Part shown: positions 17,947 through 26,434 of the stretch, one piece after another
Layout of the letters: every line of letters starts with the position of its first letter
Position numbering within the stretch: the stretch's first letter is position 1
Assembly: GCA_910586205.1 (NCBI GenBank)
Contig: CAJUGD010000006.1
Coordinates: forward strand, 1-64,000
Source: an uncultured Lachnospiraceae bacterium
Lineage (GTDB): Bacteria > Bacillota > Clostridia > Lachnospirales > Lachnospiraceae
DNA length: 64,000 bases
Reading direction: 5' to 3'
Program-made: the position numbers and the translations under genes
The notes under the pieces: generated by a model
Database searches by the model: none
The model's input: the letters and a program-made list of their open reading frames with translations, nothing else
What the model was told of the DNA's origin: nothing

Positions 17947-19251
17947 ATGCAGCAATCGAATCTAAAAGAATTTTTAAAATATACGACCTTAAACATCACG
18001 GGAATGATTGGCCTTTCCTGCTACATTCTGGCTGACACCTTTTTTGTTTCTAAGGGTCTTGGAATGACTGGTCTGGCAGCATTAAATCTGGCTATCCCTG
18101 TTTTCAGCTTTATCCATGGCTGCGGACTTATGCTGGGAATGGGCGGCGCTACCTGGTACTCTATCTTCCGGGGCCAAAAGGCACAGGATCAATGTGATCG
18201 GATCTTTACAAATATGCTCTGTCTTACCCTGGCAATAGCTGGTCTTTTCATTCTGGCAAGTTTTTTTCTGTCTGACGAGCTCACCAGGATTCTGGGCGCA
18301 GACGCGGAAACGGCTGACATGACCCATACCTATCTAAAGGTATTATTGCTGTTTTCTCCTGCTTTTATGGTAAATGACATGATGGCCTGTTTTGTGAGAA
18401 ATGACAGCAACCCCCGCCTGCCCATGTTGTCCATGTTATTTGGAAGCTTGTCCAATATTGTCCTGGATTATATTTTTATCTTTCCTCTGCATTTGGGAAT
18501 CTTAGGAGCAGTCCTTGCTACCGGCGCTGCCCCATTGATCGGTATAACGATCCTTTCCACACATTTTCTCAAAAAGCAGAATGGGTTTCATATCAAAAAG
18601 GAAAGACCCCGGATAAAAGTCATTTTATCTGGGATCTCCCTGGGTTTTTCTTCTCTGGTTACAGAAGTCTCCTCCGGAATCGTAATCATAGTCTTTAATG
18701 TGATCATTCTGGGAATTGCCGGCAATGCGGGAGTCGCTGCCTATGGGGTAATCGCCAATCTTTCTCTGGTGGTAATTGCCATTTATACCGGATTAGCCCA
18801 AGGAATGCAGCCGCTTGTCAGCCGATCTTACGGGGAGGGAAATAAGACATGTATCCGTCAATATCTTAACTATGGTTTTGTCAGTGTATTGGTACTTTCT
18901 GCAGGAATTTATGCTTCCCTTTTCTGGTTTGCAGAACCCATTGTGAAGATATTTAACAGTGATGGCAATGTGCTTTTGCAGGAAATTGCTGTTTCGGGCA
19001 TGAAGCTTTATTTTACAGCCATTCCTTTTGCCGGAATCAACATTATGCTCTCCCTGTTTTTTACTGCAACAAACCGGGTTTTTCCGGCACAATCCATCTC
19101 TATCACAAGGGGTTTTGCCCTGATTATTCCGGCGGCATTCTTTCTGGCACGCCTTGCCGGAATGACCGGCATATGGATGGCCTTCCCGATTACGGAATGT
19201 ATGGTCTTTCTTTTAGCTGTTATTTTTTTAATCCGCTGCCTGAAAATATAA
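17947..19251 (+). CDS. MATE family multidrug/Na+ antiporter
   Basis: A 434-residue, 12-helix exporter. The start at 17947 is chosen because AGGAGGA lies 6 bases upstream; a TTG 27 codons earlier overlaps the attenuator. Family features include TTLNITGMIGLSCYILADTFF in the first helix, GLTGLAALNLAIPVFSF-like helix 2, and MLGMGGATWYSIFRGQ. The two halves repeat (residues 10-220 and 240-430), as in MATE proteins. These export cationic drugs or metabolites using Na+ or H+. A dedicated promoter, leader peptide and attenuator lie upstream, which suggests induction by a translation-affecting compound. Substrate unknown. Confidence 0.88.
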   Translation: MQQSNLKEFLKYTTLNITGMIGLSCYILADTFFVSKGLGMTGLAALNLAIPVFSFIHGCGLMLGMGGATWYSIFRGQKAQDQCDRIFTNMLCLTLAIAGLFILASFFLSDELTRILGADAETADMTHTYLKVLLLFSPAFMVNDMMACFVRNDSNPRLPMLSMLFGSLSNIVLDYIFIFPLHLGILGAVLATGAAPLIGITILSTHFLKKQNGFHIKKERPRIKVILSGISLGFSSLVTEVSSGIVIIVFNVIILGIAGNAGVAAYGVIANLSLVVIAIYTGLAQGMQPLVSRSYGEGNKTCIRQYLNYGFVSVLVLSAGIYASLFWFAEPIVKIFNSDGNVLLQEIAVSGMKLYFTAIPFAGINIMLSLFFTATNRVFPAQSISITRGFALIIPAAFFLARLAGMTGIWMAFPITECMVFLLAVIFLIRCLKI

Positions 19252-19330
19252 GGCAAATAGTCGTTTCTTTTCAGTCAAATGCGTCCGTACATTAGTTTTA
19301 CACTACATAAAAATTTATACATACAGTCCG

Positions 19331-21481
19331 TTACCAGCACAGCACCGTCCCTACCTTATCCGCCTTGGCCTTGTCAAACACAATCACGTTTCCGTACCCA
19401 AGGCATCCGTCTGCCTCCACCAGATCCGTGGGAGAATTTACCTCCTGGTGGCAGATTATGGCCACATACTCTTTTTCCTCTGTTATAAGCTTCACTCCTT
19501 CTGCCATGGAAAAAGGATAATAAATGCCTTTCAAAGCAGATTTTACCGGTAGCCGCTCCACCTGGAGCTTTGGCATTTTGCCAGTCTCTCCTGTCTGTAT
19601 CACAGTCAGAAGGGAAGTAAAGCCCTGCCCTTTTTTCTTTACCTGGATTCTCTTTCTGGCCTTCTGCTGGTTATAGTGGCGGGCGATTTTTCCTTCAAGC
19701 AGCGTTCCGCCAGATTCCGGTGTCATAAAAAAGAATTTGGCCTGAGCTTTTTCTCCGATAAAATCAGCCTGCTGCACGGCACTGGTTCCAATGGATTTTA
19801 TACCAGCGTACTCCATTGCTTCTTGTCTGTCTCTGTGAAGAGTCGGATCCGGGTTTCCTGCTTTTTCAAGCCCCGGAAGCAGGGGAAGCTTTACCACACG
19901 TTTCTCACTTAAGCGCACCTCTCCTTTCTCACTGAAATTCCAGTACTGCTCATAGCTGTGAGAATCGCCGCTGTACATCTCATCCATTATCACATACAAA
20001 TCCGGCTTGATCCATATAATTTTCCGGTTTACAAACACGCCGCCTGTCATATCCATATAACCTAGATGTCCGCCTTGAATAAACGCATATTGGTCTGTAA
20101 ACCGGTGAAGCTGCTTCACTGGCTGGCAAAGTTTACTGCACTCCCAGGAATCCTTGCACACCGTAAAAAATTTTCCGTCCACAGTAATCGTGTTATGGGC
20201 ATCCGGATCTTTAAAGGCAAACCGCCCTTTGTCTGCCGCATAAGTAAATCTTCCCGAATCGGTCAGCACATCCTCTCCCCGAACCACCAGATCCACATGC
20301 AGCTTATCCGAATGGCCATGACCGGCCCCCATGGTCCCACAGCTAAAATGAAGCAGATTGGCATCCCGCTCCCAACCGCTGCGCAGATAATAATTGCCGG
20401 AATCCTCCAATGCCGCAGAGACAAAATCCGGTCTTGCCGCCGCCATCCCTTCATACTCCTTTGCTCCGGCCACTCCAATGTCCCAGACACTTTCATAGTC
20501 CAGCCGCTTTCGGCCTCCGACCTTTAACACCGGATCCTGAAACAGCCAGGCAGCCACCCCCAGATAATCCCGGATATCCATGTCATCGCTGTCCCCGGTC
20601 ATAAATTCCCTGCCATTCGGCTTCTGCCACGCCAGATTCGCATAAGCCATCTTCCTCACTGCCTGAAGAAAGGATTCAGGTACAGAGATTTTGTTGCGGT
20701 GTGCCAAAATCAGAACATCCGCAAAACAGTGAAACACTTCATTGTGATACATGGGAGACTGCTCCCACTGCACTCCATCCCCCAAGATCTGCATCTGCGC
20801 CTGAATTACCAGATGCTCCATGGCAATAGAGGTATACCGGTTTCGCCTTTCTTCATCCGGCATGGCAATTCCGATCTCAAAAAGCCCGTGATTTTCCAGC
20901 ACTCCCCAGTTGCTGATGTACCGGTAAGGAGAATGCATTTCTATGATATATTCCCCATGGGCAACGAGACAATCATAAAACCGATCTACCACCGAATCCG
21001 TCAGCAGGGGACTGTCTGCAAAATATCGGATTGCCTTTGTCCAGTACTCTCCCCGAAACCCTGCCTCCAGTATCCGCCAACCAGTCTTTTCCGTCTCCAC
21101 CGTCCGCTTCATCCGCTCCATCCAGTCTGTCAGAAGCCGCAGAAAATGACGCACATACATGTCATCCCCGGTCAGCCAGTATGCCTGGCCAAGACAGATA
21201 AAAAACCGGTGCCGGTTAAACTGGTAGCTAAACTCCCGGTCACTGTCCGGACGGTATTCCCAGTCCACCAGTCCGTCCGGGTCAAAACAGACCGGCTCCC
21301 AGGTCTGCTCCAGATCATGCGGCAGATCAAATAAAAACTCATTTCTGCACACCGCAGATGCCATCTGGATTATATGCTCACATTCCTCTGGCCAATACTC
21401 CCGGCAATACTTTGCCGCACCTGCCGGATCCTCTACAAAAAAACATTCCCTTCCTCTTGCAAAAAACTCCCGCTTAGTCAT
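19331..21481 (-). CDS. Heparinase II/III family polysaccharide lyase-like protein
   Basis: A 716-residue protein without signal peptide, so it acts in the cytoplasm on imported saccharides. The N-terminal half is an alpha-helical toroid (for example DREFSYQFNRHRFFICLGQA and YRYISNWGVLENHGLFEIGI with the conserved N-W-x-x-x-E-N-H core). The C-terminal half is a beta-sandwich starting with LHFSCGTMGAGHGHSDKLHV and LTDSGRFTYA, the hallmark of heparinase II/III proteins. Such enzymes cleave uronate-containing chains by beta-elimination to give unsaturated uronyl ends. It is the last gene of the ABC-transporter/GH88 operon. Exact substrate (heparan, chondroitin, hyaluronan or another uronan) cannot be read from sequence. 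Confidence 0.85.
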   Translation of the reverse strand: MTKREFFARGRECFFVEDPAGAAKYCREYWPEECEHIIQMASAVCRNEFLFDLPHDLEQTWEPVCFDPDGLVDWEYRPDSDREFSYQFNRHRFFICLGQAYWLTGDDMYVRHFLRLLTDWMERMKRTVETEKTGWRILEAGFRGEYWTKAIRYFADSPLLTDSVVDRFYDCLVAHGEYIIEMHSPYRYISNWGVLENHGLFEIGIAMPDEERRNRYTSIAMEHLVIQAQMQILGDGVQWEQSPMYHNEVFHCFADVLILAHRNKISVPESFLQAVRKMAYANLAWQKPNGREFMTGDSDDMDIRDYLGVAAWLFQDPVLKVGGRKRLDYESVWDIGVAGAKEYEGMAAARPDFVSAALEDSGNYYLRSGWERDANLLHFSCGTMGAGHGHSDKLHVDLVVRGEDVLTDSGRFTYAADKGRFAFKDPDAHNTITVDGKFFTVCKDSWECSKLCQPVKQLHRFTDQYAFIQGGHLGYMDMTGGVFVNRKIIWIKPDLYVIMDEMYSGDSHSYEQYWNFSEKGEVRLSEKRVVKLPLLPGLEKAGNPDPTLHRDRQEAMEYAGIKSIGTSAVQQADFIGEKAQAKFFFMTPESGGTLLEGKIARHYNQQKARKRIQVKKKGQGFTSLLTVIQTGETGKMPKLQVERLPVKSALKGIYYPFSMAEGVKLITEEKEYVAIICHQEVNSPTDLVEADGCLGYGNVIVFDKAKADKVGTVLCW

Positions 21482-21537
21482 TTTATTCCCTTCTGTTTCT
21501 GCAGTATTTTCTTACAAATGGTATCTCTGCATCCGAT

Positions 21538-22719
21538 TCACCAATACATTTGCCAGTCCTTATACAGCCGGGTCAAGGCTTCCATATAAAAATAGTCTCC
21601 CCAAAGATTACATTCATCCACTCCGTAATGATTACAGGTATTAAAGGGGGAGTGATTGGAATAAGTGCTGTGAAGCACCAGCCCGTTGGACACAGCCGGA
21701 TCCTTCACCGCATATTTCTCTGTCAGTGCCTTCATAAGCCGTTTGGCAATTCCCTGATAATACTCTGCCTGTGCTCTGTCCAGATATTTGGACATCTCCA
21801 GCATCCCACAGGCGGCAATAGATGCAGCAGAGGAATCCCTAGGCTGATCATCTCCATCCCCAAACTCCAAATCCCAAAAAGGCACCAGATCCTCCGGAAG
21901 ATGACTCAGGAAATAAGCCGTCACCCCCTCAAACGCTTTTATATATTCCTGACACCTGGTGTAGCGATACCCAATGGCCAGGCCATACACTCCCCATGCC
22001 TGTCCTCTGGACCAGGCCGAACCGTCCCGGTAGCCCTGACAAGTAGCTCCATGGTCCGGCGCCCCGGTCTCCCAGTCAAAGAAAAAAGTATGCCAGGTAG
22101 AAAAATCTTCCCGAATTACATGAGACAGGGCTGTATGAATATGCTTGTCTGCCACCTGCCGGTAACGCTCCTCTCCCGTTTCCTCAGCCGCCCAGTACAG
22201 CAGGGGAAGATTTAAAAGGCAGTCAATGATCAGACGGTAATTCTCCCGCGTCCCCAAAGGCCCCCATGCCTGAATAAATTCTCCCTTCTCATGAAACCGT
22301 CCTGTCAGCTCCTTTGCCGCCATCAAAGCCGCCTTGTGCCCCACGTCACTTTTTGTCAGCTTATATCCTGCCACACAAGAAGGAGAATACAAAAATCCCA
22401 GATCATGAGTCTCTACATCTCTTTTCTCTGTAATCCGCTGCAAAAAGCTTTCCATCTGCTGCTTTCCTGCCTGCAAAAGCTCCATCTTCCCTGTATGCTC
22501 GTAAGCCAGCCATACCTCCCCGGTCCAAAATCCGGTAGTCCAATCCACATTTTCCCCGGCCTCATAAAATCCATTCTCACTGTATGCCTTGGGAAAACCG
22601 CCCCTAAACCCGGGTAAATTCCCCGTCACCAGTTCTGCTGCCTGATCCAGAGCCTCCTTTACCTCCTGCGGCAAAATCTCTGCCTTCTCCATCAACTCCC
22701 CATGTCCAATCCAGCTCAT
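21538..22719 (-). CDS. GH88 unsaturated glucuronyl hydrolase
   Basis: A 393-residue cytoplasmic enzyme that removes the 4,5-unsaturated uronic acid left by polysaccharide lyases. The start at 22719 has AAAGGAG 7 bases upstream; the longer frame upstream overlaps the permease gene. The first catalytic Asp lies in ENVDWTTGFWTGEVWLAYEH and the second in YRLIIDCLLNLPLLYWAAEE, both as in characterised unsaturated glucuronyl hydrolases. RGQAWGVYGLAIGYRYT and GDGDDQPRDSSAASIAACGM fit the alpha6/alpha6 barrel. Its position between permease and lyase genes supports a lyase-then-hydrolase route. Confidence 0.92.
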   Translation of the reverse strand: MSWIGHGELMEKAEILPQEVKEALDQAAELVTGNLPGFRGGFPKAYSENGFYEAGENVDWTTGFWTGEVWLAYEHTGKMELLQAGKQQMESFLQRITEKRDVETHDLGFLYSPSCVAGYKLTKSDVGHKAALMAAKELTGRFHEKGEFIQAWGPLGTRENYRLIIDCLLNLPLLYWAAEETGEERYRQVADKHIHTALSHVIREDFSTWHTFFFDWETGAPDHGATCQGYRDGSAWSRGQAWGVYGLAIGYRYTRCQEYIKAFEGVTAYFLSHLPEDLVPFWDLEFGDGDDQPRDSSAASIAACGMLEMSKYLDRAQAEYYQGIAKRLMKALTEKYAVKDPAVSNGLVLHSTYSNHSPFNTCNHYGVDECNLWGDYFYMEALTRLYKDWQMYW

Positions 22720-22747
22720 AAAAATCTCCTTTTTATCAAAGCCTTTC

Positions 22748-23584
22748 CTACCCTTTGACTCCGGAGGCCGCAACTCCCTCCACAAAATACTTCTGCAAGG
22801 ACAAAAACACAATCAGCACCGGAATCAGGCTCAGCACAGAAGCTGCCATAATCAGGCCATACTCTGAGCCAAACTGGCTGATAAACATCCGCAGTCCTAA
22901 CTGCAGGGTTTTCTTTGACTCGGTGGTCAGATAGATAAGCGGTCCCAAAAAATCGTTCCATGTATTGACAAAAGTAAAAATCGTCAGTGTGGACAGGGAA
23001 GGTTTGGAAAGGGGCAGCATGATCCGGTACCAAATCTGATATTCCGTCATCCCGTCAATCCTGGCCGCCTCACACAGCTCCGTGGGAATCCCCTCATAAA
23101 ACTGCTTCATCATAAACACTCCAAAAGCCGAGAATGCCTGCAAAAAGATAATGGCCAGATGGGTATCTGCCAGTCCCATGGACCGCATCATCATAAACTG
23201 AGGCACCATATACACCTGCCACGGCACGGCAATGGTGGCAATGTAGGCTAAAAACAGCAGATCCTTACCCTTGAAATCCAGTTTGGCAAAAGCATAGGCA
23301 GCAAAGCTGCTGGTCAACAACTGTAAAAAGGTGACAATCAAAGTCAGCTTTACCGTGTTCAGCACAAAAGTCATTAAAGGAATCCGGCTCCAGATATCCA
23401 CATAATTCTGCCACCGGGGATTTTGGGGAATCCACTGAATCGGAAAAATAAACACATCCTTATCCAGCTTAAAGGACGCTGACAGCATCCACGCAAAAGG
23501 CACCAGCATCACCAGGGCCAGGGCGATCAAGACCACATAGAGAATCACCCGCAAGGTTTTTGTTTTCCTGTTTTTGATCTTCAT
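22748..23584 (-). CDS. Carbohydrate ABC transporter permease, MalG type
   Basis: A 278-residue inner-membrane permease with six predicted helices. The EAA loop that contacts the ATPase is EAARIDGMTEYQIWYRIMLP, and the C-terminus QKYFVEGVAASGVKG is typical of MalG-type subunits. It follows the MalF-type partner by 13 bases. No ATPase gene is present in the operon, so a shared MsmX-like ATPase from elsewhere is expected. Confidence 0.93.
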   Translation of the reverse strand: MKIKNRKTKTLRVILYVVLIALALVMLVPFAWMLSASFKLDKDVFIFPIQWIPQNPRWQNYVDIWSRIPLMTFVLNTVKLTLIVTFLQLLTSSFAAYAFAKLDFKGKDLLFLAYIATIAVPWQVYMVPQFMMMRSMGLADTHLAIIFLQAFSAFGVFMMKQFYEGIPTELCEAARIDGMTEYQIWYRIMLPLSKPSLSTLTIFTFVNTWNDFLGPLIYLTTESKKTLQLGLRMFISQFGSEYGLIMAASVLSLIPVLIVFLSLQKYFVEGVAASGVKG

Positions 23585-23597
23585 TTACGGCTCCTCC

Positions 23598-24671
23598 CTA
23601 ATTGGCATATTTCTTTTCCCCGCGGAATTGGACCAGGGTGATGGCTAACACCATCAAAAACAGCACCATGGCACAGGCGCTTGCATAGCCCAGATTCCAG
23701 TTGCGGAACGCTTCTTCATAGATATGGTATACCAGCACAATGGCCGATTCATTCAATACTCCGGTATTGCCTCCGGCCAGCATATATACAATATCATAGA
23801 CCTTAAAGCAGTTGATTGTCAGAATAATGGTCACAAAAAAGGTAGTGGGTCTTAGCTGAGGCAGAGTGATGTACCAAAATCGCTGCCAGGTATTGGCTCC
23901 GTCTAACCCGCATGCTTCATAGAGCTCTCCATTGATTCCCTGAAGTCCGGCCAGATAAATCACCATGTAATAGCCCATATTTTTCCAAACAGAGAACAGC
24001 ACCACAGTAAACATAACCCAGTCTTTGTCTGCGGACCACTTAGGCAGGCTCTTAGCCGCCATCCCTAAATTGTAGAGAATCATGTTAATCGGGCCGCTTT
24101 TGGCCGGAGAAAACAGCATGTTCCAGACCGCCGCCACTGCCACAAGAGAAGCCACATAGGGAAAAAAGCTGACGGTTCTGAAAAAATTCCTTCCTTTAAT
24201 CTTTTGATTCAACAGCACCGCAAGAGCCAAAGCTGCCGCCAGGGTAAAGGGCACCGTAGCGATACAGTAGATAATCGTGTTGCGCAGAGCTGCCAGAAAA
24301 CGTTTATTTCCAAACATCAGGGCAAAATTCCCTAAGCCGGTAAATTCCATGGCATTGTTGCCGTCCCATCTTAAAAATGCCAGTACAAATGCAAAAATCA
24401 CCGGCCCTAAGGTAAAAACTGCAAACCCGATAAAATTCGGAGCAATAAAAGAATATGCCACCATATCTCTTTTCATCTGACGGCTGAAGCGTTCACCGGT
24501 CTTTGCCTGACGGATTTTGTCCCGGGTTCTATCCGCCAGCTTTCCAAGCTTCAGCTTTTTCTTTGGATCGGTCTCAGCTTCTGCCTGCCTTAAAAGCTCT
24601 GCCAGGCGCGGTTCTAAAACCTGCAGCTTTTTCTGCACTACAGCCGGGTCGATTGTTTTTGTCTTTCCCAT
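23598..24671 (-). CDS. Carbohydrate ABC transporter permease, MalF type, with N-terminal extension
   Basis: A 357-residue permease. Residues 1-70 are a charged, helical cytoplasmic extension (KKLQVLEPRLAELLRQAEAE and later DPKKKLKLGKLADRTRDKI) not needed for the family fold. Six membrane segments then follow, starting with YSFIAPNFIGFAVFTLGPVI. The EAA loop is YEACGLDGANTWQRFWYITL. It forms a heterodimer with the adjacent MalG-type subunit for uptake of an oligosaccharide. Confidence 0.93.
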   Translation of the reverse strand: MGKTKTIDPAVVQKKLQVLEPRLAELLRQAEAETDPKKKLKLGKLADRTRDKIRQAKTGERFSRQMKRDMVAYSFIAPNFIGFAVFTLGPVIFAFVLAFLRWDGNNAMEFTGLGNFALMFGNKRFLAALRNTIIYCIATVPFTLAAALALAVLLNQKIKGRNFFRTVSFFPYVASLVAVAAVWNMLFSPAKSGPINMILYNLGMAAKSLPKWSADKDWVMFTVVLFSVWKNMGYYMVIYLAGLQGINGELYEACGLDGANTWQRFWYITLPQLRPTTFFVTIILTINCFKVYDIVYMLAGGNTGVLNESAIVLVYHIYEEAFRNWNLGYASACAMVLFLMVLAITLVQFRGEKKYAN

Positions 24672-24770
24672 AATACCTGCCTTTCTTCCGCTTTCACCGG
24701 ATTTCTTTTAATAAGGCAGGTGTCTTTCGACCCCTGCCTTCTGCCTTATCCGGCAGCAGTCCCTGCTGCT

Positions 24771-26123
24771 CTACTGAGCCAGAACTGCGCCTACCTTTTC
24801 ATTCATGTCTGCAATTCCCTCATCAATGGTGGAGTTTCCGGTCATAATATTATCATGAGCTTCATTTAACACAATCTCAATCTCAGAGCTCTTATTGCTT
24901 ACCGGCATCTCCAGATACAGATTAGCGGTCTGCAGCGCCTCCTTGCTGCCTTCATCTTCCGGGAATCCTTCCATGGCAGAGATCATCCCGGCAATATCAT
25001 CGGTCATCAGAGCAGGAATATTTCCGGTGGAAGCCAAAATCTCTGCTCCCTCCTCACCACAGACAAATTTCACAAACTTCCAGGCATCTTCCTTGTGAGG
25101 CGCATTGGCCGGTATGGAGAGAGCCGTGATGGTAGCCAGGGTGGAACCAGGCTCCACACCATCTGCATGGGGGTATTTTACAATGCCCCAGTTTGCACAG
25201 TCCGTATACTCTCCTGATTTAATCTTCTCTGCAAGCGTAGAAAGGAACCAGGTTCCCATATTCATCATAGCCACATTCCCCTGAGAGAAAGCCCCGGAAT
25301 AGTGGAGGTTGGAGGTCTTTAAGGTTGCATAATCCTGACATACCCCATCCTCCTGCTGTGCCAATGCCATCTCATAGTAGGGTTTTAAGAAATCATAGCT
25401 TCCGTCCAGGATGGTGTTCTTTCCATCCAGAATACCAAAGAGCTGCACCGCACTTCTCCATGTGTGATAATGAGCGCCGTAAACTTCCTGTCCGGGAGTA
25501 TCCACAGTGAGCTGTCTGGCCAAGGCATCATAGGCTTCAAATGTCATATCATTGGTGGGATAGGAAATACCTGCTGCATCAAAAACGTCCTTATTATAAT
25601 AAAGCACCCAGAAATCACTCCGAAACGGCAGCTCATACAGCTTCCCATCCACCTGAATTTGATCGGTCAATCCCTTATAAGCGCTCAAATCCACTCCGTC
25701 TGCAGAGATAAATGCATCAAGAGGCTCTAAAACTCCCTTATTTACCAGGGTGGTATAGCCGGGAACATCCTTGATGGTAACAATGTCAAAATCAGAACCA
25801 GAGCCAGTAAGCTGGGTTCCCAGTACAGTCTGATAGTCAGAACTTCCAAGATCCACCATCTCAATCTTCAAATCCGGATTCTGTTTTTCAAACTCCTCGA
25901 TCAATGGCTGATAATACAGTGTCAAATCCTTGTCCCAGATGGACCATTTCATAACCGTCTGCCCCTCTGCTGCTGCCACGGTCTCTGCTTCTGTGGCTGC
26001 TTTGCTTTCTTCTCCTGCCGGGGCAGCAGTAGTATTTCCACTGTCTCCGCCTCCGCCACAGGCGGTTAAGCTTCCCATCATGGCTGCTACTGTCAAAAGG
26101 CTTACCAAACGTTTTTTCTTCAT
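24771..26123 (-). CDS. Extracellular sugar-binding lipoprotein of the ABC transporter
   Basis: A 450-residue solute-binding protein. The signal peptide ends in the lipobox LTAC with Cys22 as the lipid-modified residue, followed by a flexible Gly/Ala/Glu-rich linker to residue 55. The mature part has the two-lobe pattern of family 1 extracellular sugar-binding proteins (KWSIWDKDLTLYYQPLIEEF, WVLYYNKDVFDAAGISYP, AWKFVKFVCGEEGAEILAST). It heads the five-gene operon binding protein, two permeases, GH88, lyase. It should capture a uronate-containing oligosaccharide at the cell surface. Confidence 0.93.
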   Translation of the reverse strand: MKKKRLVSLLTVAAMMGSLTACGGGGDSGNTTAAPAGEESKAATEAETVAAAEGQTVMKWSIWDKDLTLYYQPLIEEFEKQNPDLKIEMVDLGSSDYQTVLGTQLTGSGSDFDIVTIKDVPGYTTLVNKGVLEPLDAFISADGVDLSAYKGLTDQIQVDGKLYELPFRSDFWVLYYNKDVFDAAGISYPTNDMTFEAYDALARQLTVDTPGQEVYGAHYHTWRSAVQLFGILDGKNTILDGSYDFLKPYYEMALAQQEDGVCQDYATLKTSNLHYSGAFSQGNVAMMNMGTWFLSTLAEKIKSGEYTDCANWGIVKYPHADGVEPGSTLATITALSIPANAPHKEDAWKFVKFVCGEEGAEILASTGNIPALMTDDIAGMISAMEGFPEDEGSKEALQTANLYLEMPVSNKSSEIEIVLNEAHDNIMTGNSTIDEGIADMNEKVGAVLAQ

Positions 26124-26219
26124 ATCCTTTCCTCCCTTATGAAATACGTTTCTTCATGCGCCATTGCACATCATCGCCAAGCCGTTAGAAGGCTTGTGCA
26201 TTTTTTTAATTATGTTTTC

Positions 26220-26248
26220 ATTATAAGAGTCTTTTATAGATTTCTGAA
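26220..26248 (-). promoter_or_regulatory. Promoter of the uronate-glycan ABC operon
   Basis: TTCAGA (26243-26248) and TATAAT (26220-26225) on the minus strand are 17 bases apart. A leader of about 90 bases with the stem CAAGCC/GGCTTG (about 26178-26197) leads to the binding-protein gene. Confidence 0.6.
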
Positions 26249-26323
26249 TGGATTTTTCACTAAAAATACTATCATATTTTCTCATTTTTCAAGAACAATC
26301 ACGATAGCATTCAAAAAAGATGT

Positions 26324-26350
26324 AAAATTTACTGGTAACCAGTAAATTTT
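26324..26350. promoter_or_regulatory. 27-bp palindromic operator between divergent promoters
   Basis: Two perfect 13-base arms, aaaatttactggt and accagtaaatttt, flank one central A. It lies 15 bases upstream of the -35 box of the histidine-kinase promoter and about 75 bases upstream of the ABC-operon -35. The core CTGGT-A-ACCAG resembles operators of FadR-type GntR regulators, the group that includes hexuronate regulators. No GntR gene is in the window. Confidence 0.65.
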
Positions 26351-26365
26351 AACGATTGTATTCAT

Positions 26366-26394
26366 TTGACAAAATAAGAACAACATCTTATGAT
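26366..26394 (+). promoter_or_regulatory. Promoter of the YesM/YesN-type two-component operon
   Basis: TTGACA (26366-26371), 17 bases, TATGAT (26389-26394). Transcription would start close to 26401, some 34 bases before the kinase start codon. Confidence 0.75.
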
Positions 26395-26434
26395 TAATAG
26401 ACAGAAAGGTATCTTTCACAAAGGAGATTTTTTC

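Noticed and set aside
26130..26160. CcpA cre site in tgaaatacgtttcttca before the sugar-binding protein gene
   Set aside because: Spacing is 17 rather than 14 bases and several consensus positions fail.
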